A stretch of DNA of 64,000 bases from CAVQBJ01 sp963819075 (GTDB lineage Bacteria > Actinomycetota > Thermoleophilia > Solirubrobacterales > Solirubrobacteraceae). A model generated the notes under the pieces. It was not told the DNA's origin and searched no databases. It was given only the letters and a program-made list of their open reading frames with translations. The stretch is from the NCBI GenBank assembly GCA_963819075.1, contig CAWFUP010000002.1:62001-126000 (forward strand), given 5' to 3'. Shown piece after piece: positions 10,717 to 18,859 of this stretch. The position numbers and the translations under genes are program-made. Position 1 is the stretch's first letter. Each line of letters begins with the position of its first letter.

Positions 10717-10739
10717 CACCGCAGAGCCTACCCCGCCGG

Positions 10740-11375
10740 TCAGCTGGAGGGGGCCACGAGAACGCGGCGCGGGTTGCCCGGATCGATTGACAGGGCGCCG
10801 CGGGCGAACAGCCTCACCGCGTCTGGGAGCAGGCGGTGCTCGAGCGGTCGCAGCGCGGCCAGGACGCCCTCCGGCGTGCTCGGGTCGGCCAGCACGATGC
10901 TGCCCTGCAGGATCACCGGGCCGGTATCGACGCCGGCGTCGACGAAGTGCACGGTGACTCCGAACACCTTCACACCGTAGGCAAGGGCCTGCTCGATGGC
11001 GTGGAGCCCGGAAAAGGCGGGCAGCAGGGAGGGGTGTACGTTGATCACGGCCAGCGGGAACCGCGCCAGGAAGGCCTCGTCGAGTAGCGCCATGTATCCC
11101 GCGAGCACGATCAGGCGGGCGCCGGACTGCGCCAGCCAGTCGGCAAGCGCGCGATCGCGTTGCGCTCGATCCGCGTAGTCCCGCCGGGCAAAGGTCGCCG
11201 TCGGGATGTCACACGCCGCCGCGCGCTGGAGCGCGGGGGCGTCCGCGCTGTCGGAGGCGACGGCGACGATCTGCGCCTCGCGCCCGTGAACGGTGTCGAT
11301 GAGCGCCTGCAGGTTGGTGCCCGTCCCCGACACGAGCACGGCGATCGGGAGCGGAGAGGGCAACGACGCGGCCAT
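10740..11375 (-). CDS. purN: Phosphoribosylglycinamide formyltransferase (10-formyl-THF dependent)
   Basis: Transfers formyl from 10-formyl-THF to GAR in the third step of purine synthesis. The 211-aa product has IAVLVSGTGTNLQALID at its start (phosphate-binding loop), VLAGYMALLDEAFL, the catalytic Asn-His pair in VINVHPSLLPAF, and the catalytic Asp region in VHFVDAGVDTGPVILQ. ATG 11375 (MAASLPSP) is chosen over the longer frame because family members start just before the IAVLVSG strand. No clear Shine-Dalgarno site is seen. It is the first gene of the purN-purH-SDR-HAD run. Confidence 0.95.
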   Translation of the reverse strand: MAASLPSPLPIAVLVSGTGTNLQALIDTVHGREAQIVAVASDSADAPALQRAAACDIPTATFARRDYADRAQRDRALADWLAQSGARLIVLAGYMALLDEAFLARFPLAVINVHPSLLPAFSGLHAIEQALAYGVKVFGVTVHFVDAGVDTGPVILQGSIVLADPSTPEGVLAALRPLEHRLLPDAVRLFARGALSIDPGNPRRVLVAPSS

Positions 11376-11468
11376 CGGGCCGCGGACGATAACGGGGGCT
11401 GCGGGCGGGCGGCACGCCATACGCCGACCGCCCGCTCGCGCCGTCGTGCTTGCGGCGCGAGCGCCCCG

Positions 11469-12167
11469 TTACCCGGCCGGCCCGGAGCCGGCCGCCTCGC
11501 CAGCAGCCGAACCGGGCTCGGCCCCGGCAGCCTCATGCGCAGCCGCTGCCGGCCGCCGCACGGGCCGGCCGCGCCTCCCTGCAGCCACCGCGCGCCTCTG
11601 CGCGACGGCGGACTGCTGGGCGGTCGGTATATGCCGGCCGATGAGTGCAGCATCCGCGACGTGCCGGCCGGTGGCCGAGCGGTCGCGCAGCCCACGACGT
11701 CCGCTCCGCTGCGCGGCCGCCTCTCCCTCGACGAGTGGGTGACTGAGCAGGCCCCACAGGATGGCCTTGTGCAGAGCGTCCTCGCGCTCGGCGACGACAC
11801 GGGCGAGATAGAGCGGTAGCACCGGCCCGACAACCTCGACGTCGTAGAAGTGCACGGCCCGCGGCTGCTCGCGCACGAGCTTGTGCGTCGCGACGGTGCG
11901 GACGGCGGCGGCGGCCTGCACCGACGCGTCGTGTCCGTCCACCGCGCCGCAGCGGAAGACGACCCACACCGTCGCGTCGATGACGGTCGAGCAGCTGCGC
12001 GAAAACTTCACGCGGAACTGATTGGCAAAGCGGTTCGCTTGCTCTGGGGTGCTGAGCGTGACGCCGAAGCGCAGGCGTACATCCTTGAGCGCCGGCCCAC
12101 GCTCAGCCACCGATCTGAGCGGTCCGTCCTTCTTGGGGGATTCATCCCAGGGGGTCCTCATGCCCAT
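11469..12167 (-). CDS. Uncharacterised protein with Ala/Arg-rich C-terminus
   Basis: A 232-aa protein of no family I recognise. Residues 1 to about 140 are of ordinary composition (for example KDVRLRFGVTLSTPEQANRF and VHFYDVEVVGPVLPLYLARV). After about residue 160 it becomes low-complexity, rich in Ala, Arg and Gly. There is no signal peptide or membrane segment. ATG 12167 has GAGG about 10 nt upstream; ATG 12161 is an alternative. The gene sits in the accessory block between purN and purF. Its upstream region carries an operator-like 16-mer that recurs upstream of the FtsH-like gene, so the two may be co-regulated. Confidence 0.55.
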   Translation of the reverse strand: MGMRTPWDESPKKDGPLRSVAERGPALKDVRLRFGVTLSTPEQANRFANQFRVKFSRSCSTVIDATVWVVFRCGAVDGHDASVQAAAAVRTVATHKLVREQPRAVHFYDVEVVGPVLPLYLARVVAEREDALHKAILWGLLSHPLVEGEAAAQRSGRRGLRDRSATGRHVADAALIGRHIPTAQQSAVAQRRAVAAGRRGRPVRRPAAAAHEAAGAEPGSAAGEAAGSGPAG

Positions 12168-12333
12168 GACGGTACGCCTCAGGCACGAGGTGCGTCGGAA
12201 AAACCGAACATCTGTCCACTGGCATGGTAGATCGTGAAAGGTTTGGGCAATTCGGCGCGCGTTCCACGGGCGCGCGGGCACAGGCGCGGGCCAGTCCCGT
12301 TACCGGCGCAGGCGTCGCCGCCGCGGCGCGCAG

Positions 12334-12349
12334 TGTGTCCGACGTCACA
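12334..12349. promoter_or_regulatory. Operator-like 16-bp site, copy 1
   Basis: TGTGTCCGACGTCACA is an imperfect inverted repeat (TGTG-N-C...G-N-CACA). It lies 167 bp upstream of the start of the unknown gene at 11469-12167 and is identical to the site at 16924-16939. Both copies lie outside genes, in the same accessory block. The 235-bp gap 12168-12402 holds nothing else recognisable. Confidence 0.35.
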
Positions 12350-12402
12350 TATGGGCCTTCTCTCAGTAAGCGCCTCGGCCCAGCAGCCGGCAGATCGCGT
12401 CC

Positions 12403-13806
12403 TCAGGTGCCAGCGACGCTGAGGTACAGCGGCGAGTTGGAACTCACGCTGTCGCGAGAGGTCGCCGTGCCCGGGTCCTGCCAGACCGCGGCCAGCGCTC
12501 GATTGGCCGGGTTGTAGGCCACGCCGTCGGGCGGCTGCAAGCCGACGCTCTTGGCGACGCTGAAGAGGGCACCGGAATGGACGGCACCGCCCCCGCCGGA
12601 GGCCGCGAACAGCTCTTGTGTGCCGGTATTCATACCGATCACCGCGCTGTCGCTCGCACAGACGAGCATCAGCTGCGCGGGCCACGTGGTGTACGGCGAG
12701 ATCGCTTGCCCGAGCGTGGAGGCGGAGCGCACGGGCTTGCCCGCGGACAGGTGCTGGCCCATCACCCACTTCGCTTGCGTGCCGCCGGCGCCGGACGGGC
12801 CAGCGTCCTCCCAGATGAGGAACTCGGCCCCGGGGGCGTCTGTGCACACGGCCGCATCGAGGATCTGCCCGTCGGGCCCCGCGGCCTGCGAGGACTTCTC
12901 AACCACCGTAGGCGCGGCGGGCGCGACGAGCTTGGCGTTCAGTCGATAGAGCCATAGCGTGTCAGGCTCGATACTCCTGCTGGGGAGGGTGTCGCCGGGA
13001 CGGATGACGAACAAGTTCCAACCTTTGCCGGTGGGGTCGACGCGAGCCGTCGGCGCGATAAAGCTCTGCGCGGGCGGCATGGCGATCGTGCGTTCAGCTT
13101 GCAGGCTGCCGCCGGGGTTGATGAGCGACAGCAGCAGCTGCGGGCGGTTCTTGTACCAGGACGTCGGCGCAATCCACGGCTGCTCGTTCACTTCGACGAG
13201 CAGGTAGGCGTTACTGCTCGACTGATAGGAGAGATATTGCCCCTGCGGTCCGTCGTCGATGGCTTGCGGGGTCGTCACCAATGCCACGGACCCGAGCGCA
13301 CGGGTCTGCGGCTGCCCCCGTAGGGTCACATTCCAGGAGGTGAGCATCAGCTGCGCGGTGTGGGTGCCGGCGTGTAATGCCCGCCACACCATGACGACCT
13401 GCCCGTCCGGCCCGGAGGCCAGAAGTGGCGTATCGAGCACCGGGCCGCCGCCGGTCAGCGCTGCCGTGGGCAAGAGCCGCTCGCGCACGAGCCCGTGGCG
13501 GCTGTCGAGCAGCGCGACCGTCAGGGTGCGATGGGTGGCGCTGCCGCTCAGCCACACCCCTATCCACTGTCCATTGCTGAGGCCCAGGAGGCGGGGTTGC
13601 AGCATGGTTCCGCGCCCAATGAGAAAGCGGCCTTTGGTGACCGGCGCGAGCGGCGCCGTGCCCGCGGGGCTCGAGAATGCCACCCAGTTGGCCGCCAGAG
13701 TCGCCGTCGCCAAGAGGGCAAGAGCGCCGAGCGCTGCTCGCCCGCGCACCAAGGGCCGCGGGCACTTGATGCGAGGCGCAGGGATGGGAGGCGTAGCTGT
13801 GGCCAT
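12403..13806 (-). CDS. Exported or membrane-anchored protein, propeller-like, partner of the FtsH-like gene
   Basis: A 467-aa protein. Residues about 24-45 (RAALGALALLATATLAANW) form an uncleaved anchor or signal peptide after a basic N-terminus. The rest is rich in short beta-strand repeats ending in Trp/aromatic pairs, such as GQWIGVWLSG, GQVVMVWRAL, AEFLIWEDAG and RALAAVWQDPG. This resembles WD- or sialidase-type propeller blades, but no family is recognised. ATG 13806 is chosen because upstream codons overlap the FtsH-like gene. The gap to that gene is 40 nt on the same strand, so co-transcription is likely. The protein may be a substrate or extracytoplasmic partner of the protease; that is inference only. 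Confidence 0.65.
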   Translation of the reverse strand: MATATPPIPAPRIKCPRPLVRGRAALGALALLATATLAANWVAFSSPAGTAPLAPVTKGRFLIGRGTMLQPRLLGLSNGQWIGVWLSGSATHRTLTVALLDSRHGLVRERLLPTAALTGGGPVLDTPLLASGPDGQVVMVWRALHAGTHTAQLMLTSWNVTLRGQPQTRALGSVALVTTPQAIDDGPQGQYLSYQSSSNAYLLVEVNEQPWIAPTSWYKNRPQLLLSLINPGGSLQAERTIAMPPAQSFIAPTARVDPTGKGWNLFVIRPGDTLPSRSIEPDTLWLYRLNAKLVAPAAPTVVEKSSQAAGPDGQILDAAVCTDAPGAEFLIWEDAGPSGAGGTQAKWVMGQHLSAGKPVRSASTLGQAISPYTTWPAQLMLVCASDSAVIGMNTGTQELFAASGGGGAVHSGALFSVAKSVGLQPPDGVAYNPANRALAAVWQDPGTATSRDSVSSNSPLYLSVAGT

Positions 13807-13846
13807 CTTTGCTCTCGTCGCTGCACGCCGGCCCAGGGCGCGACTA

Positions 13847-16303
13847 CTAGCCGTCCAGCACCTGGGCGGTCTCGGCGACGGAGAGAGCGGGCTTCCGCAG
13901 GCCCACGGACTCGAGCAGCTCCACAACCTCGTCCCCGTAGAGCTCGCGAGCAGCGATGAGCGCGTCGGCGACCCTCTCGACCTGCTCGCGGTTGCGGTCC
14001 ACGACCGCGTAGGCAATCGCGTAGGCCTGGCCGAGCAGCTGGGCGGCGGCGCGGCGCTTGAACGGGTCGCCGAGCACGCCGGCGACCGGGTCAGCGGAGA
14101 ACATCGGCCCGCCGCCCGAGCGCTGCATGATCTCCGCGCCTGCCTGCTCGAAGCGCTTCATCGCCGCCGTGGCTTGGCGGGCCTCCACCCCGAGCACGGG
14201 TTCAGGGCCCATGGCGCACGCGCCGACCATCCACGCCGCCCGCAGCGTGGCCGAGGCGACGTCGCCGCCGACCCCGGTCGAGTTCTGGCCGTAGAAGACG
14301 CGCTCGGCAGCCATCGCTCCCAGCGCCCAGACGAGCTTGGCAAACTCCTCCTCGCGCCAGTGCGAGAAGCGCTCCTCGACCTCGATGGCCTGGTGATGGC
14401 CGAGCGACGCGCCGCGCTTGCGAATGGAGAGCCGGGTGGAGAGCACGCCCTCCATCATCAGATGGCCGCAGACGGCATGACCCGCCTCGTGGATGGCGAC
14501 CGCCCGTGTCTCCTTGGGCTGATACTCGATGGCGACGGCCGTCCCGGACTCGACGGTCGTCATCGCCTCGACGAGGTCGGACCAGGTGAACGCCTCGCGG
14601 CCCTCGGAATGGGCGTAGGTCAACGCGAGTGAGCAGACCTGCTCGATCATCGCCGGCGAATACCCTGAGGTGAGGCGGCCGAGCTCGTCGCGCCGGCGTG
14701 ACTCATCGAGCTCGGCCGCATGGGACACCTTGCCGAGGTAGAAGTCGAAGATGTCCGTGCGGTCTTCCTTGCCGGGGGTGCGAAACCAGATGTGGCGGCC
14801 CATCCGTCCGGGCCGGGTCAGGGCCGGGTCGAGCGCCTCCAGGGGCACGTTGGTCGCGCCGATAAAGAAGATCTGCTCGTTGCGCGGCTTGGCGGCCGGC
14901 TGGCGCAGCGGCAGTGGGCCGAGCCGCCGCGGAATGAAGAACATGGCGTCAAGCCAGACGTTGAGGCGCTTGGTCAGGTAGCGCCGGACGGCCGGCGGGG
15001 AGTCGACGCCATCCATCTGGACCAGAAGCTGATTGAGCGCGAGGCTCCCGCCGCCCATGCCCGGCATCATGAACCGGGCGATGTTGTCCGAGACGCGCGT
15101 GAGGGTGGCCGGCAGGCGCGAGCCCGCCGGGGCGGGGGCGCGCAGCTCGAACATCCGCTCGCGCCAGCGCTCGGTTTCGAGCACGAGGTCGCCGGACGGG
15201 TTCAGCGCTCCGGACGGGCCGAAGAAGGCCACGTCCTCGAACGCCTGCGCGCCGACCGTCGACGCGACCGCCGCGTTGAGGGACTGGCGGCGCATGCCGA
15301 CGGCGTCGATCTCGTCGATGAAGACGATGCATTGCCCGCCCCACTTGCGCGCCAGACGCTTTGCCTTCCGGACCATGACGCGGACGATGACGGCATCCAT
15401 GCCGATGAACGTCTGGGCGAACCCGGAGCCGGGAATGGAGACGAACGGGCAGTTGAAGCCGGTGGCGATCGCCTTGGCGAGCATCGTCTTGCCCACCCCG
15501 GGCGCGCCGAGGAACAGCAGGCCGCGTTCGCGCTTGCCGCCGGAGCGCTCGAACGCCGCCCCGGCCTGCCAGAGATTGATCACCTTGGCGATCTCCTGCT
15601 TGGCATCGGCCTGGCCGCGGACCGATTCCATGCGCACACCCCAGTCGGCCTCGCCCGGCTCGTAGCTTTGAATCTGCGCGACACCCATCGCGAGCAGCGG
15701 TCCGAAGAGGATGGCGAAGTTGATGAAGAAGAGGAGCATGAACTGCAGGCCGATGGTCGGCACCTGCGTCGCCACCTGCGGAACCGCTTCCAGCAGCGCG
15801 CCCAGCGTCGAGGCGAACGAGCGTTCCTCGACGATAGAGATGAGCCCGACGATGAGCGCCGCGATAGCGAGCAGACGCACCCGTCGCGACCAAAACCAGG
15901 TACGCCGGCGCGTCAAAGCGTCGTCTGCCAGTGAGCCTCGGTCAGCGCCGTCGACCCCTGCTGAGGGAACGAAACGGCGCAGGCACAGCTCAACGAGAGC
16001 CCTCGTCATCACCACGCCGACGACGGTGAGCAGCAGGCTGACGGGAACGCTGAGACGGTCGTGATGGTGCAGGTAGTAGAACGCGCCGGGCGCGGTCAGC
16101 AGCGCGACACCGCCGGCGGCGAACCCGAGCACTCGCCATTGCGTGCGAAGCTCAGCGTGAGACTGGGCGGTGAAGGCCGACTGGGACTCAGCGAGCGCGT
16201 CGAGCTTCGTCGAGGGGCCATGGGCCGGGAGAGAGCCGCCGTGCGCGGTGGACGAGCGGGCGACACCCGAGCTCGCAGGCAGACTATTGCGCGGAAATGG
16301 CAT
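13847..16303 (-). CDS. FtsH-like membrane AAA+ ATPase/M41 zinc metalloprotease with AAA insertions
   Basis: An 818-aa FtsH relative. Hydrophobic segments lie at about 57-78, 85-108, 143-160 and 184-208, so there are four candidate membrane spans instead of two. The AAA+ module has Walker A GAPGVGKT (266-273), Walker B IVFIDEID (326-333) and a second-region-of-homology RPGRMGR (497-503). The M41 protease domain has HEAGH (605-609) and a GGDVASAT segment (679-686) with the third metal-ligand Asp. Compared with FtsH, about 65 extra residues follow Walker B and about 40 extra follow QMDGVD. It probably degrades or remodels membrane proteins. It heads a two-gene unit with 12403-13806. The start ATG 16303 has AGAGG upstream. 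Confidence 0.85.
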   Translation of the reverse strand: MPFPRNSLPASSGVARSSTAHGGSLPAHGPSTKLDALAESQSAFTAQSHAELRTQWRVLGFAAGGVALLTAPGAFYYLHHHDRLSVPVSLLLTVVGVVMTRALVELCLRRFVPSAGVDGADRGSLADDALTRRRTWFWSRRVRLLAIAALIVGLISIVEERSFASTLGALLEAVPQVATQVPTIGLQFMLLFFINFAILFGPLLAMGVAQIQSYEPGEADWGVRMESVRGQADAKQEIAKVINLWQAGAAFERSGGKRERGLLFLGAPGVGKTMLAKAIATGFNCPFVSIPGSGFAQTFIGMDAVIVRVMVRKAKRLARKWGGQCIVFIDEIDAVGMRRQSLNAAVASTVGAQAFEDVAFFGPSGALNPSGDLVLETERWRERMFELRAPAPAGSRLPATLTRVSDNIARFMMPGMGGGSLALNQLLVQMDGVDSPPAVRRYLTKRLNVWLDAMFFIPRRLGPLPLRQPAAKPRNEQIFFIGATNVPLEALDPALTRPGRMGRHIWFRTPGKEDRTDIFDFYLGKVSHAAELDESRRRDELGRLTSGYSPAMIEQVCSLALTYAHSEGREAFTWSDLVEAMTTVESGTAVAIEYQPKETRAVAIHEAGHAVCGHLMMEGVLSTRLSIRKRGASLGHHQAIEVEERFSHWREEEFAKLVWALGAMAAERVFYGQNSTGVGGDVASATLRAAWMVGACAMGPEPVLGVEARQATAAMKRFEQAGAEIMQRSGGGPMFSADPVAGVLGDPFKRRAAAQLLGQAYAIAYAVVDRNREQVERVADALIAARELYGDEVVELLESVGLRKPALSVAETAQVLDG

Positions 16304-16574
16304 AACCCGTCAAACCTCTCCAACGTGACGAGTCGAGCCATGCTGTCGCCTGACCCGGCATCGACATCGCTTCCCAACCTGTAATCGGCGTCTGGGACCG
16401 GGTCGTTAGCGCGAGCGGCCATGTCCGCGCAAATAGACAGTGGACCAATGTCCCGTCGCAGTAGACGCAGCCCGGGCGATCCGGCCGCCCGACGGTGGCT
16501 CTGGTTGTTCTCCAGCGACTCTGTATACGCGGTCGGGATCAGCGCTGCGGATAGTCGTCCCGGCGTCCGCGAGC

Positions 16575-16855
16575 GCGTGTCGGGGTCGTCGCACATTGGC
16601 TCGCGCCGGGTCCTTCGGCGCTTCCTCCCGTCGGTAGCACGGCTGAGCTCGCTGATCCAGCCGATGTCGTTGGACTTGAGTTCGCCCGCGATCCGTTCGT
16701 CTGTCATGCCGGCTTCTCGCGCCACTTGCACGGCCCGACGTAGCTTGCGCTCACTTTGCGGGCTCACGTCCTGCTCATCGGCGCGGTGAGCCTTCCAAAG
16801 GGCCAAAGGGCCAAAGGGCGTTGATTGCAGGGATTTTGCTGCTCTTGATGGTCAT
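16575..16855 (-). pseudogene. Possible small leaderless ORF interrupted by an octanucleotide repeat (decayed or phase-variable)
   Basis: On the minus strand TAGCAT, 7 nt, ATG (16855) matches the leaderless start pattern of this genome; purC has the identical -10 and spacing. The frame encodes MTIKSSKIPAINALW, then enters three CCCTTTGG copies and stops after 26 codons (16775). With one or four copies the frame would join KAHRADEQDVSPQSERKLR and continue through AREAGMTDERIAGEL, which resembles a helix-turn-helix segment. The 3' limit is uncertain because the extended frame reaches into the FtsH-like gene. The 750-bp stretch 16304-17051 otherwise holds no convincing gene. Confidence 0.3.
16795..16818. 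repeat. Three perfect tandem copies of an 8-bp unit
   Basis: CCAAAGGG occurs three times without interruption (plus strand). Eight is not a multiple of three, so gain or loss of a copy would shift the reading frame of the ORF starting at 16855. The neighbouring genome is GC-rich and shows no other such repeat in this window. Confidence 0.8.
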
Positions 16856-16923
16856 GCGCCGAATGCTAGGCCGGCGGGAGGACGACGTTGTGACGCGGAC
16901 GGCTCATGCAGAGGATGACCATC

Positions 16924-16939
16924 TGTGTCCGACGTCACA
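16924..16939. promoter_or_regulatory. Operator-like 16-bp site, copy 2
   Basis: Identical to 12334-12349 (TGTGTCCGACGTCACA). It lies about 70 bp upstream of the possible ORF at 16855 and about 620 bp upstream of the FtsH-like gene, all on the minus strand. It is also 112 bp upstream of the small plus-strand ORF at 17052. No known regulator motif is recognised. Confidence 0.35.
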
Positions 16940-17051
16940 CAGGCTCCACCCCCAGAGAGCGACAGTGACAGCAGGGCGATGCCACTCGGGTCAGGGGAGA
17001 GGCGGCACGAGCCGCAGCGCCATCACCCGCCAGCGAAAGACGAGGTGCATC

Positions 17052-17210
17052 ATGCTGGTGACGTTTTCCGTCGCGCTCGCCGGGGTGTTCGCCGTAGCGA
17101 GCGTGCTCGCTTCACGCCGAGACCTGGCCCTCATCGCCGAGCGGCCGTACGAGAACGTGCACGGCGGGCTGCCCCGCTCGGCGCGCACGAGCACGACGAT
17201 CGACCTGTAA
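17052..17210 (+). CDS. Possible 52-aa single-span membrane peptide
   Basis: The ORF starts MLVTFSVALAGVFAVASVLA, a single hydrophobic helix, followed by a charged tail with RRDLALIAERPYENVHGG. GAGG lies 8 nt upstream of ATG 17052. It ends 11 nt before the purF stop, convergent with purF. A short membrane peptide is plausible, but the only evidence is the ribosome-binding site and hydrophobicity. Confidence 0.4.
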   Translation: MLVTFSVALAGVFAVASVLASRRDLALIAERPYENVHGGLPRSARTSTTIDL

Positions 17211-17221
17211 GTAAGCCGGCG

Positions 17222-18715
17222 CTACGCGCGGGCGCTGACGAGCGGCAGCTCGAGCGCGTACTTGCCGTTCGCGGTGTCGGTTCCCTCGAGCGGGTACTCG
17301 CCGGTGAAGCAGGCGTCGCAGTGCTCCTCGCGAACGCCGCCGATCGCCTCGTAGACGCCCTCGAGCGAGATGTAGGCAAGCGAATCGCAGCCGAGCTCCT
17401 CGGCCACCTGCTCGGGGGTGCGCTCGTGGGCGATCATCTCCTCGCGCGTGGACATGTCGATCCCGTAGTGGCAGGGGTGGCGGATCGGCGGCGCGGAGAT
17501 GCGCATGTGGATCTCCGATGCGCCGGCGTCGCGCAGCATCTGCACGATCTGGCGGGTCGTGTTACCGCGCACGATCGAGTCGTCGACGACCACGAGGCGC
17601 TTGCCGGCGACGACGTCGGGCAGCGGGTTGAACTTCAGGCGCAGGCCGTGCTTGCGCAGCTCCTGGCCCGGCTGGATGAATGTGCGCGCGACGTAGCGGT
17701 TCTTGACGAAGCCGTCGTCCTGGGGCAGACCGCTCGCTCGCGCGAAGCCGCGCGCCGCGGGGTTGCCCGAATCGGGTACGGGAATGACGAGGTCGGCGTC
17801 GGCCGGGGCCTCGTGAGCGAGGATCTCGCCCATGCGCCCACGCACGACCTGCAGGACGCGGTCGTTCATGCGCGAGTCAGGCCGCGCGAAGTAGATGTGC
17901 TCGAACACGCACATCGCCTTGCGCGCGCCGCTGACGACCTGCGTGCTCTCCAGCCCGTGCTCGCCGAGCACGACCATCTCGCCGGGGTGCACGTCGCGCT
18001 CCAGGCGCGCCCCGATGATGTCGAACGCGCACGATTCGCTCGCCACGCAGTATTGCGGCGGGCGCGCGAGCCCACTGCCGGCGTCGGGTGCATCGATGAT
18101 CCCGATGGAAAGGGGTCGCAAGCCATGCGGATCGCGGAAGGCCACGACTCGGTCCTTGGTCATGACGACCGTCGAGAAGGCGCCGCGCAGGCGCGGAAGC
18201 ACCTCGGCGACGGCGTCCTCGATGCGCCTGGCCGGATGGGTGGCGATCAGCGCGGCGATGATCTCCGAGTCCGAGGTCGAGGAGAAGGTGACGCCGCGCT
18301 CGGTCAGCTCGGCATGCAGCTCGACGGCGTTGATGAGGTTCCCGTTATGCGCGAGCGCGAGCTCGCGCTGCGAGCCGTGCGTGCCCTCCGAGCGCTGGAC
18401 CGGCTGGGAGTTCTCCCACGCATTGGAGCCGGTCGTCGAGTAGCGCACGTGGCCGATCGCCAGGTCGCCGGCCAGGGTACGCAGGTCGTTCTCGGAGAAC
18501 ACCTGGTTGACGAGGCCGAGCTCGCGGCGCGTCATGATCTGCCCGCCGTGATCGGCCGCGGCGATGCCGGCCGATTCCTGGCCGCGATGCTGCAGCGCGT
18601 ACAGCGCGAAGTAGGCGAGACGCGAGACGTCGTGCCCCGGCGCGTAGAGGCCGAAGACGCCGCATTCGTCCCGCGGTCCGTCGCGGTGATCGAGATCGAG
18701 GTGATCAGGGCTCAT
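17222..18715 (-). CDS. purF: Amidophosphoribosyltransferase
   Basis: Commits PRPP to purine synthesis by making 5-phosphoribosylamine from glutamine. The 497-aa proenzyme starts MSPDHLDLDH. An 11-20 residue propeptide precedes the nucleophile Cys of DECGVFGLY. The class-II glutaminase has LQHRGQESAG, HVRYSTTG and HNGNL. The phosphoribosyltransferase site is VVVDDSIVRGNTTR. Cysteines in SESCAFD, PCHYGID and CDACF match the 4Fe-4S ligands of the Bacillus-type enzyme, suggesting oxygen-sensitive turnover. ATG 18715 is chosen because the added N-terminus of the longer frame is unlike the family. It lies 144 bp downstream of purL on the same strand. Confidence 0.96.
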   Translation of the reverse strand: MSPDHLDLDHRDGPRDECGVFGLYAPGHDVSRLAYFALYALQHRGQESAGIAAADHGGQIMTRRELGLVNQVFSENDLRTLAGDLAIGHVRYSTTGSNAWENSQPVQRSEGTHGSQRELALAHNGNLINAVELHAELTERGVTFSSTSDSEIIAALIATHPARRIEDAVAEVLPRLRGAFSTVVMTKDRVVAFRDPHGLRPLSIGIIDAPDAGSGLARPPQYCVASESCAFDIIGARLERDVHPGEMVVLGEHGLESTQVVSGARKAMCVFEHIYFARPDSRMNDRVLQVVRGRMGEILAHEAPADADLVIPVPDSGNPAARGFARASGLPQDDGFVKNRYVARTFIQPGQELRKHGLRLKFNPLPDVVAGKRLVVVDDSIVRGNTTRQIVQMLRDAGASEIHMRISAPPIRHPCHYGIDMSTREEMIAHERTPEQVAEELGCDSLAYISLEGVYEAIGGVREEHCDACFTGEYPLEGTDTANGKYALELPLVSARA

Positions 18716-18859
18716 CGTGATCCCAGCGAAGGTCACCGGGAACGAGCGCCTCGAGAGGGTGAGGCGCACCAGCAACCAGGCCACAATCTAGCAGGCGCTC
18801 CGAGCCTCACCGAGCCCCTTTCGCCCGCTCCGAGCGCACGCAAGCTCGCGCGCGGCCGC

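Noticed and set aside
16096..16574. Continuation of the repeat-interrupted ORF to 16096
   Set aside because: It would overlap the start of the FtsH-like gene by 200 bp and lacks protein-like character after the first 80 residues.
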